Source: Teratosphaeria epicoccoides
Taxonomy: Eukaryota; Ascomycota; Dothideomycetes; Mycosphaerellales; Teratosphaeriaceae
Reading direction: 5' to 3'
DNA length: 14,275 nucleotides
Assembly (NCBI GenBank): GCA_021401465.1
Contig: JADDMT010000299.1
Location: 1 to 14,275 of the forward strand
In this document: positions 1 through 8,783 of the stretch, one piece after another
Numbering within the stretch: position 1 is the first letter of the stretch
Layout of the letters: each line of letters starts with the position of its first letter
Translations under genes and position numbers: made by a program
Notes under the pieces: generated by a model
Told to the model about the DNA's origin: nothing
Databases searched by the model: none
Seen by the model: the letters and a program-made list of their open reading frames with translations, nothing else

Positions 1-14
1 CTTGTAAGCCCATA

Positions 15-67
15 GATCTGTAGACTAACCCTACAGATCCGGGGATCTGTCCTCACGTGACAGATCC
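15..67. repeat. Two adjacent 9-7-9 hairpins in the beta LTR
   Basis: The first hairpin (15-39) has arms GATCTGTAG and CTACAGATC around the 7-nt loop ACTAACC. The second (43-67) has arms GGATCTGTC and GACAGATCC around the loop CTCACGT. Both stems are perfect 9-bp pairs with 7-nt loops and share the core ATCTGT. The same pair recurs at 11535-11587. They may be paired protein-binding half-sites in the U3 promoter region or RNA hairpins; the sequence does not decide between these. Confidence 0.8.
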
Positions 68-89
68 TTTCTTCTATGACTATGCCTAT

Positions 90-176
90 GACTCATAGTA
101 CTCCTATGACAGTACTATGACTCATAGTACTCCTATGACAGTACTATGACTCATAGTACTCCTATGACAGTACTAT
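90..176. repeat. 29-bp tandem repeat, three copies
   Basis: Three head-to-tail 29-bp units start at 90, 119 and 148, followed by a partial fourth from 177. Each unit begins GACTCATAGTACTCC. Within and between units lies a perfect inverted repeat, CATAGTACT and AGTACTATG, separated by 8 nt. The matching LTR at 11610-11638 has only one unit, so the array changed in copy number between the two LTR copies. Confidence 0.9.
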
Positions 177-250
177 GACTCATAGCACTTAGGACCTACA
201 TGATCCTGTATCCTACAGTACTCCGGACAGTACTCCTGACACTCATGACA

Positions 251-264
251 TTAGTCTCGCTCTT
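251..264 (-). other. Candidate polypurine tract of a beta element
   Basis: On the minus strand the bases just before the LTR start read AAGAGCGAGACTAA, purine-rich except for two C and one T. This is where the plus-strand primer of an LTR retrotransposon sits. The matching place in the other beta copy (11713-11725) reads AAGAGGGGGATAG. The tract supports minus-strand orientation for the LTR at 1-250. Confidence 0.5.
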
Positions 265-602
265 CTAGTGCGTCGCGTTAGCCTTCTGACTAATTAGCTT
301 GTTACGCTCGGCTTGTAGACTCTTAATCTAAGCTGCGCTAATCTCTGCCTGTTAACAGTACTCCTTAATTACATCTATTAGTATCTTGTTTTCCCTATCT
401 ATCTCTCTTACTATCTCCATGATGCCTGTTACTAATAAGTACACCTGGCCTAGATATTTGTTTACTAGCTGTTAGAACCTAATCTGATCTGTCTCTTCCT
501 AGTTAGCTACATCTTGTATTCCTTTAAAGAAGTTAGCAAAGCTAAAACAGCGATCTTGGTTTTAGCAAGCATTAGTGAAGGCCTACTAGATCTAAGCTTC
601 GC
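265..602 (-). pseudogene. Decayed reading frame of unknown function in a beta-type element
   Basis: One minus-strand frame runs about 112 codons from the insertion junction at 602 down to 265, broken only by TAG and TAA codons of the RIP kind. If those are passed over, it reads as a coherent, charged protein: a part with FSFANFFKGIQDVAN (about residues 16-30 from the junction), then a long helix-like stretch rich in Glu, Lys, Ile and Leu (for example GIMEIVREIDRENKILI), probably coiled coil, ending in SLQAERNKLISQKANATH. It stops next to the polypurine tract, so it is the last gene before the 3' LTR, here in the sense direction of the element. I do not recognise the family. The N-terminal part was cut off when an alpha element landed at 603. 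Confidence 0.5.
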
Positions 603-962
603 TAATATGGTTAATACTAGGGGGCTATTAGAGCCACATAGGTTCTAATGCCTGCCCTTAGTATGTAGTAACCCTGCTATACATAGCAAGGGGGTCCTTC
701 GTACATACGTTAGCTTGTATGTCATCCGAGTAGGATTAATGGTTGACGTAGGATGCCCCTATGTCGCTAACCCTACGATACCCCTGCGGGGATAGACTCG
801 GACATGCTTTCCCTAATTAAGGGGCGTTAGGGGTTATAAGCACCTCTAGCGCTACCTCTGCAATAAGCAGAAAGCAGCGCTATCTTATACCTATTAAAAG
901 GTCGGATTACTCTGTTACACTACGAGATATTTTCATATCATATAGCATATATATCTATATTA
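603..962 (+). repeat. Alpha LTR 1 (left LTR of alpha-1)
   Basis: This 360-bp LTR starts TAATATGG and ends CTATATTA. It matches 8419-8778 directly and 10617-10976 in reverse, each also exactly 360 bp. The less mutated relative at 11147 starts TGATACGG, so the present TA ends are probably mutated TG and CA ends. A TATA-like TTATAAG lies at 834-840. By the inversion model this LTR is a recombinant, with its outer side from alpha-2 and its inner side from alpha-1. Confidence 0.9.
834..877 (+). promoter_or_regulatory. LTR promoter and presumed start of the element RNA
   Basis: TTATAAG (834-840) looks like a TATA box. About 30 bases downstream lies AGAAAGCAG (869-877), which is conserved at offset 266 from the start of all three alpha LTRs. 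That spacing suits an RNA start near 866-869, making U3 about 266 bp and R plus U5 about 94 bp. The start is inferred from spacing only. A second TATA-like run (TATTAAAAG) lies at 892-900 and is the main alternative. Confidence 0.5.
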
Positions 963-974
963 GTTCTGCTTTCT
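963..974 (+). other. Candidate primer-binding site, self-priming type
   Basis: Three bases after the LTR comes CTGCTTTCT (966-974), the exact reverse complement of AGAAAGCAG at 869-877, the presumed 5' end of the element's own RNA. No TGG-starting tRNA-complementary site is seen next to the LTR. In Tf1/sushi-type elements the 5' end of the RNA folds back to prime reverse transcription, and this arrangement fits. Alpha-2 keeps the same 9 bases (10605-10613 on the other strand). Confidence 0.5.
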
Positions 975-1236
975 CCCCCCTGCTTTGCAGTCTAGCAGAG
1001 AATAGTACGATATGTCTAGAGTACTACGAACTCGCAACTAACGCGTAGCGAGCGCTATCCTAAGTACCCGCGATAGCGAAGCTAGCCTAAGTAACTAGCC
1101 TATAGAAGCACCCCCTGCGATCGACACTATATTAAGCGACAGTTCTGCTAGAGGCTAATTACATAGCGGACAAGGTAATAGACCCCCTGTATAGGGACTA
1201 CAGCTAACCCTAACTATCGACCTAGCCCTTATAGCC
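963..1236 (+). other. Alpha-1 untranslated leader
   Basis: These 274 bases lie between the LTR and the gag start and hold no reading frame. After the primer site there is a short stem-forming stretch (CTGC and GCAG, 980-990), and an inverted repeat CGCTATC / GATAGCG at 1053-1059 and 1072-1078. Alpha-2 carries the same leader in reverse at 10343-10616, also 274 bp, so no indels separate the copies here. Confidence 0.6.
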
Positions 1237-2340
1237 ATGATTGTTAATTAGGTCGCGAACCGCCTTGCGAACTAGAGCTAGAGCCGCACCGCTTCTAGCA
1301 GCAACGACAGCGAGGACGACGAAGACGTCGCTATAAGCAGTACTAATAAACTAGCGGACGAAGAAATCTAGCAAGATTTTACGCTAGGGACCCGCGAAGA
1401 CAACGTACTAGTAGGCGCAGACTCTCCGCATGTACCTGCGAATCTAGTGCCCAAATTTAGGGCCATAGTAGGCTAACTAGGAGGCAGTCGTAACGCACGC
1501 AACCTAAAGCCATTTAAGGGAGACACCTTGAAGGAGGCTCGAACTTTCTTGCAGGCGTGTAAGGCAGTTTTCATGCTTAACTTACGCGGATATTCTATAG
1601 AGGGCGAATAGGTCGCCTTTAGTATAATGTAGCTTAAAGAGGATAAGGAACCTCGTAACAATTAGCATGAGTAGTATAACCTTATGCGGGTCTACGACAG
1701 AATGTATATGTAGGCGGACTTTCGCTAGTTCTATGTCGACTAGGTTAAGGATCTAGAGAACCGCGCCCTTACTATGTCTGTCGAGTATAAGAAGGCTAGG
1801 TAGAGGAAGGGACAAACTACCTCTAGCTTTGCTACTTATCTCGCTACACTCGAGGGACAGATGCTACCCTATACTAAGATATAACGCGTGTAGCACCTAC
1901 TCGTCAAGCTTAATGACAATCTTCAGAACATGATCATGACTTTTCATGAGCTTCTAACAACTTGGCAAGACCTCGTGTCCCTTATAACACGCATGGAGAT
2001 CACCTTAAAGCGAAATGGAAAATCGGGTAGTAAGGACAATAAGCGTTTAAGCCCTAAAGACCTACTAAAGGGCCGCTATTACAAGCGCCCTAAGGGTCAC
2101 GTCTAATGTAGTAGTTCATTCTAGAGGAGCAAGCCCTCTAAGCCTAAAGATAGTAGCGAGAAGCCTCCGAGTAGCTGCTACATCTGTAGAGCGAAGGACT
2201 ACTAGGCAGCTTGCTATCCTAAACGAAGTAATAGGAAGAAGGTAAACAAGGTGTCTAAAACCTCCCTAGAGGGGAGGCAAAAGAAGGACAAGCCTAAGAC
2301 AACCGAATAGCTACTACAGGTTTCTAAGCTATCTATTACT
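1237..2340 (+). pseudogene. gag: Gag region of alpha-1 gag-pol
   Basis: The frame starts at the ATG in GCCATGATTG, conserved in alpha-2 (10340-10342), and shares one frame with protease and RT, as in chromoviruses with a single gag-pol polyprotein. The first 90 codons are acidic (SEDDEDV around 1300). A capsid-like part follows from KPFKGD (1507), with the helix-rich, Gln/Trp-rich pattern usual for gypsy capsids. Near the end is a zinc-knuckle-like C-x2-C (2176-2187) and a final Cys (2212-2214), one residue shorter than the usual C-x2-C-x4-H-x4-C, with Tyr where His is expected (CAC to TAC), then a basic tail. Many TAG codons interrupt it. The gag/protease border is a guess. Confidence 0.75.
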
Positions 2341-4655
2341 AATAGTGTAGACTCGTGGCCTGCCTAGCGCCTATCTAGTACGGTCCAAGTTAATAGCTCG
2401 CTTAAGCTAGTAGACTATATATTAGACGACCTTGCGGAGGTTAACGTGATACCCTAGCGGGTAATCGTATAGCTCGGTTTAAAGCCGATCCTAGAGGCCC
2501 TGCTGCCTACTATGAAGTCCTTTTAAGGCGAAGGCGTAGCGGCTCGAGGCGCGTATAACGTATACCTCTAACTCGCGGACTCCTCAGGAGAAGTACGCAA
2601 GACTAACGAAGTCTTCTACACTAAAGACGTTCCTAATAAAGAGCTCCTACTAGGTTGCCTTTAGCGCTACAAGTAGGGAGTCGTTGTTAATAGAGCTACT
2701 AATAATTAGTTCTACAGCTCTATAGGCGAAGTTCCTACAGTAAGGATGCGTGACGCACATAGCTTCTACAAGGACATGAAGAAGGTCTAATGTGTGTATG
2801 CGGTCCGCATATAGAACGTCAAGGAAGACGTTACCCTTCTGCCTAAGTTAGAGGAATACGCCGAAATTTTCGACGTAGAGGCTGCAGCCTATACCTAGGC
2901 CCTAGACGCGGAGCATTTAATTAACCTTAAGGAGAGTTACAATCCTCTATATCGACCTCTATACCCTATGTTAGAATCTTAGCTCGAAACACTTCGAGAC
3001 TACCTCTATAAGGCGTAAAAGAACGCGTGGATCCGACGAAGTAACAGCGAGGCTAGAGCGTTAGTGATGTTCGTCCTAAAGAAGGATAACACGATCCGCC
3101 TATACGTTAACTCTAGGAGCCTTAATGCGGTAACTTAGAAGAACCGCTACCCCCTACTACTTATTAGCGAGACGCTTGACTGCCTTAGTCACGCCGCTAT
3201 CTTCTTGTCTATCGACTTAAAGGATGCCTACTACTAGATGCTAATCCGAAAGGGCGACAAGTAGAAGACTACGTTCCGAATGTAGTATAGACACTTCGAG
3301 TATATAGTGATGCTATTTAGCTTGACTAACGTACTAGCGACATTCTAAGCGTATATTAACTAGGCCCTGTCCGGCCTCGTTAATACCTGCTACGTAGTAT
3401 ATTTAGACGATATACTAGTCTACTCTAACTCGAAGGGGGAGCATATTTAGCATCTAAAGATAGTGCTTAAACAGCTCTACAAGTTCGCTCTATATGCAAA
3501 CCTAAAGAAGTGCTTATTCCTAATAGATAGGATTAAGTTTCTTGGATACATTGTTTCTATAGAAGGAGTCATCATGGATGACTAAAGGGTGTCTGTAATT
3601 GTAGAGTAGCTATAGCTAACTACCCTCCGAGAAGTATAGGTGTTCCTAGGATTTACTAACTTCTATTACAGATTCATACGATCCTATTCGAAGATTATAG
3701 CTCCCCTTACGGCCCTCGCAAAGGGCGCGATTTAAGGTAAAAAGCTAGGGATAGTGCCTTAGGAGGAGGCTTAGGACAAGGCTTTCTCTAAACTTAAAGT
3801 AGCTTTTTAAACTACGCCTATACTTTAGTACTTTGACCCTACTACGAAGATCTAAATAGAGACCGATGCTTCAAAATTCGTAATAGCCGTAATTATATCG
3901 TAGCTCTAATTGCATAAAGGTAGTACGTAATAGTACCTAATTGCCTTCTAGTCGCGGAAGATGTAGGGCGCTAAGCTTAATTACAAGACTTACGACTAAG
4001 AGCTTTTAGCTATTGTTAACAGCTTTAAGGAGTACCGACACTACCTCAAAGGCGTAGCGTACCCTATTAAGGTACTTACTAACTATAATAACCTTCGCGG
4101 CTTTATAGGCGTAAAGTAGCTAAGTAGTTAGCAAGCAAGGTAGGCGACTTTCCTCGCTAGCTTTGACTTCGTTATCTAGCATCGTTCTAGGAAGACAAAC
4201 CTAGCCGAAAGTCCTTCGCGACAACGAGACTACGATACTAGAGAGTAGGGTAACTAATAGCTCCTCCTTACGCTACAGACAAAGCTTGTAGTTTAGGGTA
4301 GCAACCTGTTGTTAGCTCCTCTTATAGGTTAACTACAGGTCTAATAGGGCCTTACAGCCTCTACTAGCAATGAACCCTCCTATCTAGCGGCTATAGCGAC
4401 TATGTCTAGCTTGATCCGTGCGGTAGTTAACTAGCTTATATGTAGTAAGCATGCAATGTCTAAAGAACCCTTTAAAGAAGTCTCAAGACTTATTTAGCGG
4501 TTGCAAGAGTAAGAACCGGAGTTAATTAATGAGGGTATAGCCCTCTAGGACACTACAGGCGGTCCGAAGTACTAGACTAAGTCAGGCGACTTATAGTACT
4601 TTAATAATAGGCTCTACGTACCCGCTAACTACGCACTCTGTTCGTAGCTCCTCTA
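2341..4655 (+). pseudogene. pol: Protease, reverse transcriptase and RNase H of alpha-1 pol
   Basis: The frame continues from gag without a shift. A retropepsin-like segment LDDLAEVNVI (2422-2451) corresponds to the usual LDSGAxxNxI, with Ser-Gly changed to Asp-Leu. RT follows: LKKDNTIRLYVN (3073-3108), NRYPLLLISETLD, LSIDLKDAYY (3208-3237) and the catalytic YLDD, intact at 3400-3411. The RNase H core ETDAS is at 3859-3873, then KTYDQELLAIV-like residues near 3990 (with a TAA in place of Gln) and HRSRKTNLAES near 4180. In 2941-3437 I count seven TAG, two TAA and no TGA. Many Gly, Cys and Asp positions carry G-to-A changes. A linker to integrase runs from about 4230. The frame is lost near 4655. 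Confidence 0.9.
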
Positions 4656-4660
4656 CTTAT

Positions 4661-5974
4661 CATGACAATGAACTTGCGGGTTATTTTGGCGTAGAGAAGA
4701 CAAACGCGCTTCTCAGACGCAAATACTAGTAGCTAACGCTAGAACAGGATGTCTCTGACTATGTCAAATCCTGCTAGACGTGCTAGATTAGCAAATCTCG
4801 GCGCTATCGCCCCTATAGTGATACTTAGGCGCTCCTACTACTAGAGAGACTATGGCAAGACTTGACCATAGATTTTATTACTAATTTGCTGCTAGCAAAG
4901 TAGAGAGGCAATATAGTGAATGCTGTCCTTGTAGTAGTCGACTAATACTCGAAGATAAATGTCTTTATCCTATGTATGAAAAAGTGCATAAGTAGCAAGC
5001 TTGCGCAACTACTTCGTGACGAAGTCATATAGCGCTTTAGTGTCCCCCGAAGTATCCTATTAGATCAAGGTTCTGTCTTTACTAGTAAATACTAGCAAGA
5101 ATTTGTGTTTAAGGCGCGTGTTAAGTACCGCGTAAGTATAGTATTCTATCTACAGACTAATAGTTAGACTGAACGTATAAACTAGACTCTTAAGTAGTAC
5201 CTTTAGTACTACTACGCTAAGAACTAGGATGCCTAGGCTGACGTAATTCCTATAGCGGAATTTGCAGTTAATAACAGCGTGTATGCTACTATGCGCATGT
5301 TACTATTTTAGATTCTTTATAGCTTTAATCCGGAAATACACCTAGAACCGCCTCAGGACGAGTCGTCTAAGGAGAGGGTGCTAGCTGCCACGGAATTAGC
5401 GCGGCGTATGCGCGAGGTACATTCGGTGCTAAGAGAATACTAGAAAAAGGCCTTAGAATCCTAGATTAAACATAATAACCCCTATGCTAAACCGATGTAA
5501 TATGTATTTAGTATGAAGGTGTTACTATTAACGAAGAATCTTAAGCTCAAACTTCCGAGTAAGAAGATGACGCTAAGGTTCGTTAGACCCTTCTAGATAC
5601 GTGACGCGGTAGGCTTGTAGGCATACTAGCTATTATTGCTATTGTCGTATTACGTGCATGACGTCTTCTACGTATCTCTACTTAAACTATAGGTATAGCG
5701 CAAGGGCGAAGAGCCTGCGGACCTAATGCTAGTAGCAGAAGAGAACGAAGAATAGGAAGTCAAGGGTATTAAGGACAGTATGCGGCGTAAAGGCGTAACG
5801 TACTATCTAGTAAAGTAGAAAGGATACCTACCTAAGTACACATAATAGGTTCCGGCTAAAGACTACAAGAACGCTCTAGAAGCTATTCGTGAGTTCAAAG
5901 AGTAGAGGAGGTGTAAGCAGGGCTTAAGAAGGTTAATTCGTAGGAAGATAAGAGTTTTAGAGCAGAGTTCTTAA
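4661..5974 (+). pseudogene. pol: Integrase and chromodomain of alpha-1 pol
   Basis: This part lies in a different frame from RT; a one-base indel around 4655-4660 separates them. The N-terminal zinc region keeps His (4661), has Tyr for the second His, and keeps C-x2-C in KSCQTC-like form near 4770. The catalytic triad is in frame: Asp 4871-4873 (TIDFI), Asp 5063-5065 (LLDQGSVFTS) and Glu 5171-5173 (TERIN), a DD35E spacing. A C-terminal core follows, then the chromodomain, YYLVK-stop-KGY near 5801-5827, where TAG (5816-5818) sits at a conserved Trp. The frame ends at TAA 5972-5974. Chromodomains steer integration toward marked chromatin. Internal stops make this a pseudogene. Confidence 0.9.
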
Positions 5975-6114
5975 CACATATATGTAGCGTATAACGCGCG
6001 AAGTAACAACGAGAAATAAACGCCCTACTTATACATCATTAATGCCTAAAGGCACACCTAGAATAAACCTAAGGAGAACAAGAGACATGCTTAGATTAGC
6101 TTCGTAGCTAATGC
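5975..6114. other. Convergent gap between pol and the antisense frame
   Basis: These 140 bases separate the pol stop (5974) from the end of the minus-strand frame (6115). I see no reading frame or clear terminator structure. Both genes would end here, so 3' end signals for both strands should lie in or next to it. Confidence 0.5.
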
Positions 6115-7620
6115 TTAGCGACTACTAGTTGAGGGCTTCCTAACTGAACCTGAAGCAGAAGAGTCTTTCTTGTTATAGTCTGCTAAGGACTGCCTACCTG
6201 CACAGGGTCTACTAAACACCCTAAGGCGACTAGGAGTAATAGGAGTAGTAACGCTACAAAGAGAGACTAGCATATTCTTCTTTAGTAGGTTGCAAGAGAG
6301 CTCGTCTTTAGAGCCTATAGTAGCTAGAGAGCTAGCGACATCCTTACTACGTCTAGTTATGACAACTACCTCCTCCTCATCCTTAGCATCAGAAGGCGAA
6401 GAGACTCGGGCGCGCTTGTAGCTATCGCGCTTAGCCCTCGAGATCATCTTACGCTTCTTGACATAAGTGTCGATAACATCATTAGACTTAGTGTCTTCCT
6501 TAGGCGTAACTAGTATGGTAACACTATAGCGTAAAGGGATCACGTCAGGATCGAAGGTATCCTAGACGTCGTCATCCTCCTTATTCTTAAAGATCTAGCT
6601 TAGAGGCTTATGCCTTAGCGTCTTAGCAGACGCCATGCGGATCGCAAGTAGGGAAGGTTCGGCTTCCTTGTCGCTAACCTTAATCTTAGCCCTAGCCTTC
6701 TTCTTCTTCTTAGATAGTAGCGTCAAGGCAGCGTAGGCGGCGGCACTATAATGTGTTAGCTATACGCACGCGACAGGATTTAAGTAAGTAACTTACAGCT
6801 TAGTCCTCTAGACCGGCTTAGAGGCAGGCTGCCTATTAGTATAGCGCTAGGGTATAGCCTTAGCGGCAGGAATAGTAAATTGCTTAATAACCTTCTTGCA
6901 GATCATCTATGTCTTAAAGTCATCGTTAATAGAGGCAAGGGCCCCGAGTTACTAACGCTAGCGGCTAGTTAGATATTTCTCGACACTAACGTTAGCCTAG
7001 CGAAGAAAGTTAGCATTTATCCTTAGAGGGTACCTATACTATATACGTACTATGGCGAAGGTCTTAACCCTAACGGTTAATACCTTCAAGATCTTCTAGA
7101 CTAAGTCTACAATTAGACCTAGGCAAACGTTTTTGCCTGTTAGCAGAGAGTCGAAGCAAACGCTACTATGTAAGCGGTTCGTAGTTACAGTAAAGCACGA
7201 GAGGGCGCTAAGCAGGTAGGTAAGTGCCTCGTAGTACTTAGCCTATAGCCTGTTTATAGTTAGAGTACCTTTAGTAATGCCCTTGTTACGCGCGCTCTAG
7301 AAGTTATCGATGTTACGGCAGAGCTAGTTATACTTGCTATACACCTCTTTAGGGAGGTCCTAGCATTTTTGATGCTTACTATTATAGTTAACATAATTGT
7401 AGTAGACACTACCCTCATTAAATCTGCTGACGTAGATCTTAGCTACGCTTTAGTTAGTACAAGTCACGCATACCTCGCGGGTAGGGGACGCCTTACTAAC
7501 AAGCGGAGGAGAGATATGTGTAGCTTAGCTACTAAGGTTATTAAGGCATTATCGACATAAGTGACAATTACAGGTAGAGTAAGTAGCGTCGAACTTAGTC
7601 TACAGCACATAAGCTATTAT
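6115..7620 (-). pseudogene. Antisense accessory gene of alpha-1, cysteine-cluster protein
   Basis: One minus-strand frame of about 500 codons opposes pol. About 20 TAG/TAA codons and no TGA break it, as expected from RIP of a real gene. ATA-ATA at 7615-7620 may be a mutated ATG-ATG start (CAT to TAT). Near the N-terminus are CR-stop-C (7546-7557), CVTC (7459-7470), and Tyr-x2-Tyr-x6-Cys (7384-7395, Cys 7363-7365) that would be C-x2-C-x6-C before TGY-to-TAY mutation, followed by DLPKEVYSKYNQL. The middle is helix-rich; the C-terminal third is basic and Ser/Lys-rich (KKKKKARAKIKV near 6690, an acidic KEDDDV, VKKRKMISRAKR near 6450), resembling nuclear localisation signals. I infer a zinc-binding, possibly DNA-binding, nuclear protein; the family is not identified. 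The frame ends at TAA 6115-6117. Confidence 0.6.
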
Positions 7621-7654
7621 TACTAAGATAAGTTAATTAATCTTAATTAATTGA

Positions 7655-7864
7655 TTGAAGAAGAAGAAGCTCTAGTTTAGACACGTAGGCACGGCGAGGC
7701 GAAAGCCGAGCAAAGTAGAAGCAGAGGTTAATGTTAGTGTTTTAGAACAGGAAGTTTAGGAAAGCGATGAGGTTTTTATACCCTCTGACAGCCCCCCTGT
7801 TACCTGCCGCAACTGTTAAGCTAGTAACTTAAACTACATGCGCAGAGTACCTACCTTTAGTTAA
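7655..7864 (+). pseudogene. Possible small plus-strand frame in alpha-1
   Basis: After a TGA at 7652 a plus-strand frame runs 69 codons to TAA 7862-7864, broken only by TAG/TAA codons. It reads as basic (ARRKPSKVEAEV from 7694), then acidic (LEQEV, ESDEVFIPSD), and ends with PPVTCRNC (C-x2-C near 7802) and a short tail. It lies back to back with the antisense frame starting at 7620. It could be a remnant of a second cysteine-cluster gene or chance coding-like sequence; no start codon is seen. Confidence 0.25.
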
Positions 7865-8404
7865 CTTACATAGAGACCGAATAATACAAGAACAGGTAAC
7901 GCGGCTGTTACGCATATGCGCTGACTATACTCATGCTAGTCTACTAGCATGAAAATGTGACGAGACCCGCGCTAGGAGCGCGCTCCTGCTATTTCGAGCG
8001 GTACGTGTAGAGTACCTACATACATTCCTACTAGCCCTAAGGTTCTACGACATGTTCCTTCACAGTCACAACTAAATAGGGACAGCTAAGCTACTTGGCG
8101 AAGCTAGCGCGCATACTCGCCCTATAATTTCAAAGATTAACTAAAGTACGTACTTGTAGTTTCCTGATATCTCGATCTGCATGTAAAGCGAAGGTATTAC
8201 AAAGCCGCCTAACATGTAACGGATTAAAAACCCGCCTAAGTTAGTAACCTCTGTCCTATATTTGCTGCGAAGATGTTAAGGTATACATATAACACATGTT
8301 ACGTAGGCTATCTACCTATTTACTCTTACGTAGTGTAAGTGTGCTATATCCTATACCCTCTACGTTCTATATGCATTACTTAGTAAGGCTAGGGACATCC
8401 TTAT
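7865..8404. other. Non-coding 3' region of alpha-1 with two palindromes
   Basis: No reading frame stands out on either strand. A 10-bp inverted repeat (TCATGCTAGT / ACTAGCATGA, 2-nt centre) lies at 7931-7952, and a perfect 14-bp palindrome AGGAGCGCGCTCCT at 7974-7987. The rest is unremarkable and appears to be the 3' untranslated part of the element and possibly the promoter of the antisense frame. Confidence 0.5.
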
Positions 8405-8418
8405 AGGAGGAGGGGCAG
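8405..8418 (+). other. Polypurine tract of alpha-1
   Basis: AGGAGGAGGGGCAG lies directly before the right LTR. This is the site where the plus-strand primer is kept during reverse transcription. It shows that 8419-8778 is a true 3' LTR of the plus-strand element. Confidence 0.75.
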
Positions 8419-8778
8419 TAATACGGTTAATACTAGGGGGCTATTAGAGCCGCATAGGTTCTGATGTCTGCCCTTAGTATGTAGTGACCCTGCTACATAT
8501 AGTAAGGGGGTCCTTTGTATATACGTTAGCTTGTATGTTGTCTAAGGAGGATCAATGTTTAATGTAGGATGCCCCTACGTCGCTAACCCTACGATACCCC
8601 TACGGGGATAGGCTTAGACATGCTTTCCCTAATTAAGGGGTGTTAGGGGTTATAAGCACCTCTAGCGCTACCTCTGCGATAAGCAGAAAGCAGCGCTGTC
8701 TTGTACCTATTAAAAGGTCGGATTACTCTGTCATACTACGAGATATTTTCATATTATATAGCATATATATCTATATTA
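8419..8778 (+). repeat. Alpha LTR 2 (3' LTR of alpha-1)
   Basis: This 360-bp LTR matches 603-962 over its whole length, with mostly C/T and G/A differences. It starts TAATACGG and ends CTATATTA. The TATA-like TTATAAG is at 8650-8656 and the presumed RNA start AGAAAGCAG at 8685-8693. The next five bases, catac, are the reverse complement of gtatg at 10977-10981. Confidence 0.9.
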
Positions 8779-8783
8779 CATAC
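8779..8783. other. Target-site duplication of alpha-1, one half
   Basis: The bases catac directly follow LTR 2. They are the reverse complement of gtatg at 10977-10981, which directly follows LTR 3. Both match the pol sequence equivalent to 2796-2800, which an unbroken alpha element holds once. A 5-bp duplication is usual for Ty3/gypsy integrases. Confidence 0.75.

Larger units (their letters stand above)
1..250 (-). repeat. Family beta LTR, partial (3' LTR of a minus-strand element)
   Basis: This stretch lines up with 11521-11712 with very few base differences, apart from two extra copies of a 29-bp unit here. Read on the minus strand it begins TGTCATGAG, directly after a purine-rich tract, so it starts with the TG expected of an LTR. 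The far end lies before the window. It holds two hairpins (15-39, 43-67), a TCACGTGA palindrome in the second one, and a tandem repeat (90-176). By comparison with the fuller copy, this is the U3 part, upstream of the LTR promoter. Orientation rests on the polypurine tract and on the TATA element in the other copy. Confidence 0.75.
603..8778 (+). mobile_element. Alpha-1: complete but RIP-decayed Ty3/gypsy chromovirus
   Basis: This 8176-bp element has two 360-bp direct LTRs (603-962 and 8419-8778), a candidate primer site at 963-974, a polypurine tract at 8405-8418 and a one-frame gag-pol ending in a chromodomain. The order protease, RT, RNase H, integrase and the chromodomain define a Ty3/gypsy chromovirus. 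About 2.4 kb between pol and the 3' LTR holds an antisense reading frame and non-coding DNA, so the element is longer than a minimal chromovirus. The flanking 5-mers are ttcgc on the left and catac on the right; they differ, which fits an inversion through the LTRs (see findings). Dozens of premature stops mean it cannot now move on its own. Confidence 0.9.

Noticed and set aside
90..176. Spaced repeats suggesting a CRISPR array.
   Set aside because: The 29-bp units abut directly with no spacers, and the setting is a eukaryotic LTR.
1473..1661. Minus-strand open frame within gag, with a matching plus-strand frame at 9921-10106 in alpha-2.
   Set aside because: Both lie opposite the capsid-coding part of gag, and their match simply reflects the match between the two gag copies. 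No domain or start context supports a gene.
1237..5974. Reassigned stop codons (TAG and TAA read as Gln), given their regular use in all frames.
   Set aside because: TAG also sits at conserved Trp positions (chromodomain at 5816, RNase H region near 3930-3950), and many Cys, Gly and His codons show the same G/A and C/T changes. RIP explains all of these; a changed code does not.
7369..7560. Plus-strand open frame of 63 codons.
   Set aside because: It is the shadow of the cysteine-cluster part of the antisense gene at 6115-7620 and has no features of its own.
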